Assembly: GCA_001692895.1 (NCBI GenBank)
Contig: KV748176.1
Location: 4,927,092 to 4,991,091 of the forward strand
DNA length: 64,000 nt
Reading direction: 5' to 3'
DNA from: Cenococcum geophilum 1.58
Lineage: Eukaryota; Ascomycota; Dothideomycetes; Gloniales; Gloniaceae
Shown here one piece after another: positions 25,201 through 34,772 of this stretch (its first letter is position 1; each line of letters starts with the position of its first letter). The notes under the pieces were generated by a model. It did not search any database and was not told the origin of the DNA. It was given only the letters and a program-made list of their open reading frames with translations. The position numbers and the translations under genes are program-made.

Positions 25201-25500
25201 CTTAAGATAATTATAGATCGGCTTAAACTTCCTATTATTTCTATAATTGTATATACCGACTTATATTCCCTTTATAAGTATTTAGTTAAGCTTAGTACTA
25301 TAAAGGAGAAGTGTCTTATAATTAATATTATAGCACTTTAGTAATCCTACAAGCGTTAAAAAATCTTTAAAATTTAGTAGATTAATAGCTAAGATAACCC
25401 GGTAGATATAATGATAAAGGCAAACCTAAATAAGGTACTAAAGACGTTTGTTAATAAAAATACTCTATATATACGAGTTGAAGGTTAAGTTAAAAGGGAG
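22201..25500 (+). pseudogene. Copia B pol: protease, integrase, RT, RNase H
   Basis: Same order as in Copia A: protease about 22240-22480, integrase zinc-binding start about 22680-22830 and core to about 23500, RT about 24050-24930, RNase H about 24970-25470. It aligns with Copia A 3660-6930 without large gaps. Fossil with dozens of breaks. Confidence 0.8.
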
Positions 25501-25709
25501 TAGGAGATATAGCAATTTAAGAGCAGCTAATTAGGATTTTCCATCCCCGGGATAGAAAATCGCTATTGGCTCGCTTACTACTAGCGCCTTGGCGGCCCAT
25601 CTGTCTTCGTATTAACCCCTAACGTTCTTCTTCTTCTTCGCTTAGTATCTTTATATAGCAGTAATCTATAAGTGTATATAGATAGCAACTATAAAAGAAG
25701 AGTTGCTAG
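25501..25709 (+). other. Copia B 3' non-coding region with palindrome
   Basis: Directly after pol lies CTAATTAGGATTTTCCATCC and its mirror half (25527-25570), the same module as in Copia A, G1 and element E. It is followed by the tail ATTGGCTCGC------CTAGCGCCTTGGCGGCC, parts of which recur in the G5 LTR. No gene. Confidence 0.65.
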
Positions 25710-25875
25710 TGTTGGGAATGAGGCAAGCGGTCGTCACGTGTTGTCGCGGCACTAGCGTGGCGAGGAGTCTTAAGCTCTTCGCCCTTCCTTAATTCTATAT
25801 AATCAAGCATTATTAACAACATTACTGTATCTACTCGAGTAGTACTAGTGAGGGAGTTACCCTATGTTACCAACA
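25710..25875 (+). repeat. Copia B 3' LTR
   Basis: 166 bp matching 19934-20099, followed by the duplicated target ATTAT. Confidence 0.9.
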
Positions 25876-28250
25876 ATTATTTTTTATTAATAGTATAACT
25901 AATTATTACGGATTTTATATTTAGAAAGTATAATATCCTTATATTACTATTTCCCTATTTAAATTACTTTTATTATATCTACTATCTAAAGGTTATTTTT
26001 ATATTTATGCTCTATTAATTTATTAATTTCTATATTCCACTTATTAATTTCTAATTTATTCCTATTAAGCTCCATATTTAAAAATATAAGGTGTAGTTTC
26101 TTAAAGTATTTAGGGGGTAATCGAATTTATAATTAATTTATAATCTATTTATTAGAGGTATTTATAGGTAAGTTTTATAATTATTATATTAATAAGTTAG
26201 GCTTCTAATTAAGTTTACTAGGTTAGTATATAATCTTAAAGTTAAATTATAAAAGGTATTTAGCCTAATTAATTTAGCACTATATTAATTGCTTTATAGT
26301 TATAAAGTACTATAAGTTTTTATAGTCCGTTAATACGCGTATTAGGAATAATAATTCTTTAAATTCTAAACGCTATTATTTAAAATATCTAATAATTATA
26401 AGTAGTTCCTTATTATATATCTTATAGTTTAATTTAATAGGGGTAAGTTTTTAGGAAAGAAAGGCTACTAGGTATAGCTCGCCGTTCTTATTATATTATA
26501 ATAATACTCCTTCTAATATATAATTAGATAAGTCTATTTTAATAATATATTTAAGGTCTAGATTAAAGTAGGTAAGAATTAAAATAGTTATAAAATAATA
26601 TTTTAGATTATTAAAAGCTTATTTATATTTAATAGTCTATTTAAATTTTATATTCTTCCTTATTAAGTTTACTAATAGCTAAATAATTTTTAAGAAGTAA
26701 TTAATAAATTAATAGTAGAAATTTACAGATTTTAAAAATCCTTAAATATATTATATACTACTAAGACTTTCCTAGTTTATAATTATAGCAATTTTTTTAG
26801 GGTCTATTTTAATTCTATTATAGGATATAATTAGGCCTAAGTATATAACTTTAGATATATAGAACTTATATTTCTTAATATTATATTATAAGCCTATATC
26901 TTATAGGCGTTTAAGGACTATTTAAATATACTTCTAATACTTAAAAAGCAAAAATAAGTAAATTAAGATATTATTAATATACGCGGTAATAAATATATTA
27001 AGGAATTTATAAAGTGTATTATTAATATATTACTAAAATATACTAGGACTATTTTTTATACTAAATAGCATTACTAGGTATTTAAAAAGTCCCTATTATA
27101 TATAGAAAGCTATATACTTCTTATCTCCTTTATAAATATAGATTTAATTAAAGGCAGCGACTATATTAAGCTTTATAAAGTATTATACTTTTACTAAATA
27201 GTTAAGCGTTTCTTAAAGCAGAGAAATTAAATATTGGTTTTAAATTATAATTATATTTAGGGCTTAATAATTAATATAAAACTTTAAGCCTCCTCTAGGT
27301 TTCTTAATAAATAGTATAAATAAGGTAAATAGTAATTAACTAGGGTAAATAAATCCTTTCTTTAAGTGCTCTTTAAGGTATTATTATATTATAAGCAGCT
27401 CTTCTTATAATATACCGTATAATAGGCCAAACTTTAGCATTATACTAGGTTTAAGTTCTATTTTAAAATTATGCTTATCTTAATATAGGAATAATTAGTC
27501 TATAAATTATTTTTTAAACGTATTAATTAGATTATAATATTCTTTAGGTATAAGAGGTTAGGGGTTAATATATTACTTTAGTTTTAAGACCTTTTTAATA
27601 TCTTTTAGTATTATAATAAAGATTTTATAATCTTATTTTTTTTACTAATAAATAAAAGGGTACGGCTTATACTATATAAAATTTAAGGGGTTTTAATATA
27701 TTATCTTGCATTCTTTACTATAATTAGTAGTTATAACTTTATTATATTAGTTTAGGGTTTATAGTAAGGGTGATTTATATTATATTAAATTTAAATAGTT
27801 ATATATATATTTATAGGGTAAGTAGTATTTTAAGTAATAACTTTAGTAGTAAGTTATACGGAATTTTAGTATTTCTTTAACCTAGCTAATTAAANGGTTA
27901 TATTATTTTAGCTATCTATATCTAAGTATTACTTTATAATACTTTAAGGGTATTATAAATAAGGAAATATATTTAAGGTATTTACCTATCTGTATTTTTA
28001 TAAGAGTATAGTATATTAATTCGCCGTATATTAAAGGCTTACTATTAAAGCCTTATAGGCCTTAGGGCTTATTAAGTTTTTTTTTAAATTTAAGTATTTA
28101 GTTTTTATATAGTTTATATTAATAAAGCCTATACTAATAGCTCCACTATCTATAAGGATTTATACTTCTTTCTATTTTTTAAATATTTAAATTTTACTAA
28201 GTATATTAAGGGAGTTATATTATATATTAGCGCTAGAAGAGCCTAAATAC
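25876..28250 (-). pseudogene. G1 pol: RNase H, RT and protease
   Basis: The - strand shows, from right to left: a protease DSGAISIGFIN block at about 28165-28125; RT about 27500-26650 with the active-site block TAYINNILIY near 27000-26960 (YLDD or YIDD in relatives); and RNase H with a T-YKNL-YF-T-K-L-type block near 26350-26270. It is followed by the Copia B insertion at the start of integrase. Heavily mutated fossil. One unresolved base is at 27895. Confidence 0.75.
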
Positions 28251-29488
28251 TTATACTCTTTTACTTCTTATCCTAAGGCGCAACTTAGCCCTAGGATAAT
28301 TCGTTTTCTAAATTAATTAAAGGTAAAATACTTTATAGTAACTAAGTATAATTTATAAAATAAGTATAACTTAAGGACTAAAAGGAGCTACGGTGGACCT
28401 TTTTAAAAGGGTAAGTTTAGTAATTTCTTTAACTATATCCCTTTTTACTATATCTAAAGCATTGTCTATTTGCGGCTTATATTCTTTATTTATTAGTTTT
28501 TAAGGATATATAGGATTAAGTGGTATTAAGGTCTATAGGGTTATATATAGGACTTTTAGGTCTTAAAGATAGATTATACTTTAGGGTATATACTAGTTTT
28601 ATAAAGTTTTAAATATAAGATATAGTTAGCTTTAGGGAACGAGTTTGTTTATTATATTAAAGGTCCTTATTAATTTATTAATATATTATAGTAAATTTAG
28701 GTAAGTCCTTTAGCAGTTCTCTACCTATTAACTATACTCTAATTTTATCTAAAATAGCTTAATAGAGAGTAGTAACTCTAGTAGCTTTATTCTAATCTAG
28801 TTTACTAATAAGGCTTAAATTTTTTAAAAAGAAGCTAGTAAGGTCTTAGTTCCGTTATTATAGGTTTTTAAGTTTAGTAATAGCTATATATTTACGGCTA
28901 GCGTTATTATATATTTATTTTAGTAGAGAGATAAAGGTTTTAAAATTAATAAAGGTGCCGTTATAGAAGAATGGGTCTATAGTTTATATAGCGTTTTTAC
29001 TTAAATAAGATATTCTATAGCTAATCTTACTAGCTTTAGTAGGGTATTAGTTATAGTTTATTAAAAGTTTAAGATAGAGCTTAGTTATAAAGGGATATAG
29101 GTTATTTTAATTTCTATTAAATATTAGAGGGTTAAAGAGCTTTTTAGATTTTATAGTAAGTATTAAGTTTATTATAGGTATAGGTTAAGCTGCCGTTACT
29201 AGTTTAAGGTTTATATTTAATAGGTTAGGTTTATATACAGTTATTTTAATTTTATTTATAGGTGTTGCTATTAGGGTCTCTAATGTAAGTACTTTAGCAT
29301 TATAGAGTTCTTTACGTATTACTTTAATTAATTACTAATACTAAGCTTTTAGTATAGTTCGTTACCAGGCTAAGGCATCTATAAAGGACTATTGTATTAT
29401 AGTTATTTATTTCCTAACTAGGGCCATAATAGTTAATATAGCGGATTTAAGTTTATTTACTATTTTAAGGGTATTAGTATTAATATAA
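28251..29488 (-). pseudogene. G1 gag region and leader
   Basis: Between the protease and the 5' LTR, 1.2 kb of - strand sequence corresponds to gag by position. A possible degenerate zinc knuckle lies near 28390-28330, but its cysteines are not clear. No other domain seen. Fossil. Confidence 0.5.
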
Positions 29489-29798
29489 TATAATATAAGG
29501 GCGCGGAGAGACTTTAGGGAAGATTTAAAGGAATAATATAAATTCTATCTAAATTTAAGGGTATATAGCTCTTGCTAAGAACAAGACGTTACGTAAAGAA
29601 GAGAAGGGAATAATAAGAGAATTATATAATTAAATAGTTAGGGGCTTAGTGGTTAATGCGTGCGTATATACGCACGCGGTCTTTAACGGACTTTAGTAGA
29701 ATTTAATTAATCTAGCAGAATTTGGTTAAAGCGTCGGAATTTATCTATTAAGTATTTTACTAAGACATTCTTACTATAACTAGGCTAGTCCCATTACA
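29489..29798 (-). repeat. G1 5' LTR
   Basis: About 310 bp, the partner of 482-791. On the - strand it begins TGTAATGGGACTAGCC. It is less mutated than the left copy: for example it retains GCGTGCGTATATACGCACGC, where the left copy has a run of TA. Confidence 0.8.
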
Positions 29799-31783
29799 CT
29801 AGTGGGGCCGCTACTATATAAGTAATAAATAACTTCTAGGTAAAGGTCTAGGGCGTTAAAAATAAAGAGACGTTAGCGGAAGTAGATCTGTTTATTAATA
29901 ATACTATATTCTAACTTATCGCAACAAAGTAATTTCCTAATCTTCTTTAGCTACTAGCGAGCTTTCTAATTATATAGGGCCGCTACTATATCTTTTATGT
30001 GTTTGTTCTCCTAGTATTCTAACTAGATTAACTTATCTAGTAACTTTTTAGCTATTTTAGAGTCTAGAGCGGCTATAAACTTTACGTTATTAAAGTTACG
30101 GGACTTATATAGTAATTCTTTTAAGATTATAGGGTTAACTTTCTAGGGCAGTATAACGACTTAGGCTTAGTAGCGGAGGCGTTTATTATTAGTATCCTTA
30201 GGCCTTATTCCTAGTAGCTAGCTTAGGGCGTTAGGGAGCGTAGCTTTACTACTAGGTCTATATATAATTATAAAGTTAAACTATAAAAGGAACTCTACCT
30301 ACTAGACTTAGCGCTAATTTAGCTACTTAGTAGTTATAAACGTCTATAAGTTTTTATAGTTAGTAATAATTTTAAACGGCTTTTTAGTCCCTTATAGCTT
30401 AGGACGCCATTCCTTTAAAGGCTTAATAATAGCTAAGAGTTCTTTATTATAGATCTTGTAGTTATACTTTAGTATAAAGTGCTTTACGGAGAAAAATATG
30501 ACCAGTTTTAATTTACTATTGTTGTTATATTGGGAAAGGACTCCACTAGAAGCCTAATTTAATACATCTGTCTCTACTACTGTTTTCTTTATATAGTTAG
30601 AGTATGCTAATACTAGTACTAAGGTAAAGGCTCCCTTAAGGGTATTAAACAATTTAGCTTATTTTAGTCCCTATAGTTATCTAATATCCTTCTTTAAGAG
30701 TTTTATTATAGGTATGGCGATGGCAGAGTAGCCTTAAATAAATTATTAGTAGAAGTTTGCAAAGCTAAGAAATTGTTATAGTTCTTTAATTAATATTAGG
30801 TCCTTTTATTCCCATAAGGCCTATACCTTCTTAAAGTTTATAGTTATACTATTAGTTAAGATAATTAAGCCGAGGTATTTTGTTTTTATAGAGTAGAACT
30901 TAAACTTATTAATATTAATCTAAAGTCTAGTATTACTAAGTCTTTAGATAACTTTATTTATATACTTAGTATACTTAGCACGTATTTTAGAAAAGATAAG
31001 GACGTTATTAAGGTAGGCAGTATAGTAGTTATTAAGGGCGTTATATAAAATATAACGTATTCCACCAGCAAGCCGGCCACCCCACCAAGCCGGCCACTTT
31101 TTTCCCCACTAAAAATCGTAAAAATCGCAATACAATATCTTAATAACCACTTAATAATAATTTCTAAAAATTTATCTTTAAGCTTGCATATATACTCTAC
31201 TTTATTTGCTTTAATTTCAGATAAATCTATTAAGTAGTTTTAAAGATATATAGTTTTTGATCGTAAATTCTACTCTAATCTTAATATCTTTATAACTACT
31301 TAATAGATTTATCTAAAATTATAGTAAATGAAATAGAGTATATATGCAAGCTCAAATATAAATTTTTAGGAATTATTATTAAGTGGTTGTTGAGATATTA
31401 TATTGCGATTTTTACGATTTTTAGTGGGGAAAAAAGTGGCCGGCTTGGTGGGGTGGCCGGCTCGTTGGTGGAATACGTTAATTAATATAGTTTTAGAACG
31501 TAGCGGGTGCGTTATAAAGGCTAAATAGTATAACTAGTATCTTATAGAGTCTAAACTGGGTAATAAATGCTATAAGCTACTTATAGCCCTTCGCAATCCG
31601 GATTTAATTAAACGTAGTAATTATATTAAGTTTAGTAAAGTACTTAGCACTATAAAGTGCGTTAAGTGTCTTATAGATTAGTAGCAGTAGGTACTAATTC
31701 TTAATTATAACTATATTTAGGCCTTAGTAGTTATAGTAGATTTATATACTACTGCTAGGCTTAGTAGTAAGGAGGAGTAGTAT
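29799..31783 (-). pseudogene. Gypsy G2, part 1: RT, RNase H and start of integrase
   Basis: - strand Gypsy pol. RT is at about 31783-30900, with the active-site block YLNNVLIFSK near 31010-30980. RNase H has the ITNYKNL-TFITTK block near 30360-30310. The linker and the integrase entry end at 29799, with text like LHSSGPTGHPG cut after the T. It is interrupted by a MITE (31055-31478) inside RT and by element E at 31784. The remainder of G2's integrase should lie to the left of G1 on the - strand but is not there. Fossil with many breaks. Confidence 0.75.
31055..31478. mobile_element. 424-bp foldback MITE, TA duplication, in G2 RT
   Basis: The ends are near-perfect inverted copies starting ACGTATTCCACCA, followed by GAGCCGGCCACCCCACC and AAGCCGGCCACTTTTTTCCC. 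The inverted repeat extends through almost the whole element (about 200-base arms, centre near 31265), so it can fold on itself. TA flanks both sides (31053-31054, 31479-31480), the target of Tc1/mariner/pogo elements. It has no coding capacity, so it would depend on a transposase made elsewhere. Arms differ at roughly a tenth of positions. Inside the tip, AGCCGGCCAC is repeated twice in direct orientation. Confidence 0.9.
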
Positions 31784-31815
31784 TGTGGGAGGGTACGACC
31801 TCTCTAAGATAGGAA

Positions 31816-31823
31816 AGTCACGG
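31816..31823. repeat. hAT 8-bp target duplication, left copy
   Basis: AGTCACGG, repeated at 34560-34567. Eight bases is the hallmark of hAT transposition. Confidence 0.9.
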
Positions 31824-34559
31824 CAGTGGTCTCGATGATGAATGAATGAATAAATAGGCCTAATATCGTATTCAATTCATAAGCCAATCAGAATATCGCG
31901 ATATGAATGAATAATCGCGATATTGTAGATATAGGCAATATCAACAGTCTTGGCATGGTGTTGTACCTAAATTGATCTAGGCGACGTCTCTATAGAGTCC
32001 TCTACCCCTTCCCTCCCCCCCTTACATTCACCAGTAGCTGCCTCCTCCAGCCTTGTACAACTCCTCCTCTTACCCACGACTTTAAGCACTCCGATCGCTC
32101 AATATTCGCTGGCCTAAGCTTCATCCGTTACCAAGTAATTGTCCTTCGAGCTCCGGAAAATATTCGCTCTGGTTCAGCTGACATAGGTGGTATAGATAAG
32201 ATATCTATTGCCATACGGTAGAGCGATGGGTAGTCTACGTGATTGCTTGGATTAAGCCACCAATTAAGGGCAGTAGTACCAGCAGGAAGATTGGTAGGGG
32301 AGGCGTTGATAAAGTGTTCAAATTTATCCTTAATCGCGTTAAGGATTGACTGCTTCCTATTCCATATATTGTACTCGTTAGGCTCCTAATCGCGAGCAAT
32401 ATCTTCCTCTTCTGCTTGACTTGCATACTTATCCTTATACTCATTTACCCAAAGCCTCCGGGCCGCATTAACTACGGGCTTCCTCCAAGAAGCTTTCCAG
32501 TTGCGATCGATGTAGGCCTTCCTACGGTGAGGAGCCAATAGTAAGGCTGCGCCGTACACGGTAACTTCGTCGGTCTTAAGGTAGTATTTATTAAAGGCGT
32601 GCCAGCTGGTTCGAATGCAGTCGCAGAGCTTTGGGTTGGCTGCGTACTTATGTAGAGCTGATTTAAAGTGCTCTACTATAAAATCCATTGTATAAAGCAC
32701 CTTATTAAGGGTAGCCTTGTCACCTTCCGTCTCTTTTGTAACTCTCTGGAAGGGCTGTAGGAAGTCTCTAATATTTTTAAGAGCTCTCCAATCGGCGGCG
32801 TTAAGGATGTCCTCCTCATCAAATTCCTTAACATACTGCTCTTGATATTTTGCAATTGTGTCTTTTAATTTAAGAGCCACTAAGATCATATGATACCACG
32901 AGTTCCACCGTGTGTTATTATCTATAGGAATAGCTCGAAGAGCGGTCGCGACAAAGTAATTGTAGTGGGCGTTAGAGCTTTGAATATGTATAATAACGTT
33001 ATGCAACTTTCCTAGAGGACCAATCTGGCGATAAGTAAACTGGCTGGCCTTCCCTTTTTTAAACCTTTTGGCAAGGAGCTCCTTAATCCAATCGTCCTCA
33101 AGATCTAACTCTGCCTCAAGCTTCTTGCGAGCCTCCTTAAAGGCAGCGTCAACGGCTTCCTTATCCTCTAAGAAGAAGAAAGCTTGTGCGGCTATATTAA
33201 GTACGTGCCCATGGCAGCGAATACGGTGTTGCTGTGGATCGTATTAAGCTTCTGTCCCTGCTTTCTAAAGCCTCTTAAATAGCTCTCGAAGAAGTTTATC
33301 ATTACTGCCGTGATTATCGCCTACATAGTATCCAACCTTGTTAAGTATTTGGTAGTCCTTGAGGACTTGCCAGAGGACTTCCACCTGCTTGTCGCCGCCG
33401 TGTTTACCAGGAAGGAAAGGTAGAGCAAGTAGAGCCTTCCGAAGTACGCCTGTATCGTTAATAAAGTGACTGCAGATTGCAATAAAAGTCTTTCGATTTG
33501 GCGAAGTCCAGGCGTCAAGTGAGAGGTGTATTGACGTAAGAGAGGACTGCAGCTTTTGCTTAAGAACTTCCTTATCAAGGACGTAGGACTCCTCAATTAT
33601 TCTAGGCACCGTAGTATCGGAGTCTATTAGAGCCTCTTCGCAGGTGTAGTTTACTGTAAGAAGTAGCGCTCGAAGCTCCGGCCAAGTTACTGCCTTATAT
33701 GGTAGATTTCGAACCACAATTAGCTGTGCAAGGGCATCGCGTACTAGGGCTGGATTTACGCTCTCTCGTAGTATAGTGTCCTTCTGCCTTTCAAGCTGCT
33801 GCGTATGAAGCTCTCCTTGCTTGTGGAACAGGCCCTGAAGACTCTGCTGTGTGGCCCGCTTAATAACTGAGTCTTCCTCTTTAACAACTACGCCGTGGGC
33901 ATTAAATAGATGAGTGCGTATATTTGTGGTGACTACATCACGCCAAAATACACATTGCCCACAGTACCAGTATCGCCTTCCTTTACTATTTACAAGCGGC
34001 TTACTACCAACAGGCTTACGCGCGAGAGCCCATATATTTACAGCCCGAACTTTCCGTTTTTTATGGGCCTGTTCGAAGGATTGGGGGGAGGATTGGGGGG
34101 AGGACTCGGAAGAGAGTGACGCGTCGCATTCTTCGTCGGGATTTAGGTCTTCAAAGAGCTCGCTTTCAAGCTCAGATAGTTCCGATTGGGCGTCAGAATT
34201 GCTATCAGAGTCAATAACAATGGATTGCGAGAGAGAAGGAGGCATGGTACTAAATTGTGGTTGGTATTAGGGGGGGGGTGTTAAATAATATTANAGAAAG
34301 GAAGCATCTGTGGGCGAGTCTAAAAAATTTGACTCTTGCGTATATATCAGAACGTACAGTGTAAAACTGGTCCTGTGTTTACACCTCAGTATCCTTTTAC
34401 TACACCCTACTACCCCATGAGAGCTTTAAGTCTCTATATATATTTATAATCTTATGAATATTCATTCATAAGGGCTATCAAAATATTCAATCATTATCAC
34501 TCCTTATGAATGAATATATCGTTAAGAAGCAATGAATAAAAATATCATCGAGACCACTG
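31824..34559 (-). mobile_element. hAT-superfamily DNA transposon, 2.74 kb, complete ends
   Basis: Terminal inverted repeats of 16 bases (CAGTGGTCTCGATGAT at the left, its complement at the right end) and the 8-bp duplication AGTCACGG. A single - strand transposase frame fills most of it. It retains normal CA/TG content, in contrast with the sequence around E. Subterminal regions (31840-31960 and 34440-34555) are rich in ATGAATGAAT-type short repeats, a common feature of hAT ends where transposase binds. It sits inside the 3' LTR of E, so it is younger than E. Confidence 0.93.
32002..34245 (-). pseudogene. hAT transposase with BED zinc finger, interrupted by four in-frame stops
   Basis: One frame runs 748 codons from the ATG at 34243-34245 to a stop at 32002-32004. 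Residues 1-60 are acidic and serine-rich. HKKRKVR (61-67) looks like a nuclear signal. Residues 92-118 form a BED-type finger (C95, C98, H112, H117). The RNase H-like core begins with SLDAWTSPN (D244, the usual first catalytic Asp) and has GDNHGSND (D310, second Asp). RIRCHGHVLNIAAQ follows, and near the end SAEPERIFSGARRTITW is the hAT dimerisation motif. In-frame stops lie at 33265-33267, 33244-33246, 32386-32388 and 32128-32130, all TAG or TAA, so this copy is unlikely to make a full enzyme. The length fits the Ac/Restless group. The longest clean piece is the first 326 codons. Confidence 0.9.
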
Positions 34560-34570
34560 AGTCACGGTGC

Positions 34571-34612
34571 TGTCAGTCAGTCAGTTAGTCGGTCGGTCGG
34601 TCGGTCGGTCGG
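34571..34612. repeat. (GTCA/GTCG)n tetranucleotide run in the E LTR
   Basis: About ten units of GTCA then GTCG. The sister LTR has the same run at about 40556-40606 with a different unit number. It is a natural length marker between the two LTRs. Confidence 0.8.
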
Positions 34613-34772
34613 TCAGTAGAACAGTCAGTAAGAAAGAAAGAAAAGAGTGTATTTCNGGTAACTGGTAGAGTCGTGATATGTATATNATAAGGGAAGAAGG
34701 AAGGAAGCCGAAGGCTCTATAAATATAGGAAAATGCNAAGACAGTAGGCGACGTCCAATCTACACCACTATA

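Larger units (their letters stand above)
19934..25875 (+). mobile_element. Ty1/Copia retrotransposon Copia B, ends complete
   Basis: A 5.94-kb + strand Copia with 166-bp LTRs and a 5-bp duplication ATTAT (19929-19933 and 25876-25880). It is the same family as Copia A: pol aligns end to end at roughly nine bases in ten. Its LTR lacks the threefold 19-bp repeat of Copia A. Structurally whole but a fossil, with dozens of RIP-type stops. It was inserted into the G1 integrase start. Confidence 0.9.
482..29798 (-). mobile_element. Old Ty3/Gypsy retrotransposon G1, with four nested insertions
   Basis: A - strand Gypsy whose own sequence is 482-1483, 7483-7981, 13533-13758, 19578-19933 and 25876-29798, about 6 kb in total. 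In its own direction, from right to left, it has the 5' LTR, gag, protease, RT, RNase H, integrase, the chromodomain-side tail, a polypurine tract and the 3' LTR. The integrase is interrupted by Copia B, LINE 2, LINE 1 and Copia A in that order along the gene. It is a fossil with many dozens of breaks, the oldest mutation level in the window. The two LTRs are about 310 bp each. No matching target duplication is visible outside them, and the two outer flanks carry Gypsy sequence on opposite strands, so at least one end has been rearranged. Confidence 0.85.
31784..34772 (-). repeat. Element E 3' LTR, split by the hAT
   Basis: Pieces 31784-31823 and 34568-34772, matching 40511-40759. The break is the hAT with its 8-bp duplication. 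Differences from the other copy are almost all C/T or G/A, plus the number of GGTC units in a short tetranucleotide run. Three unresolved bases (34656, 34686, 34737) correspond to T, G and T in the sister LTR. Confidence 0.85.

Noticed and set aside
33910-34270. Two + strand frames (69 and 118 codons) overlapping the hAT
   Set aside because: They are antisense shadows of the transposase N-terminal region; the glycine run mirrors the serine/proline-rich stretch of the real frame.
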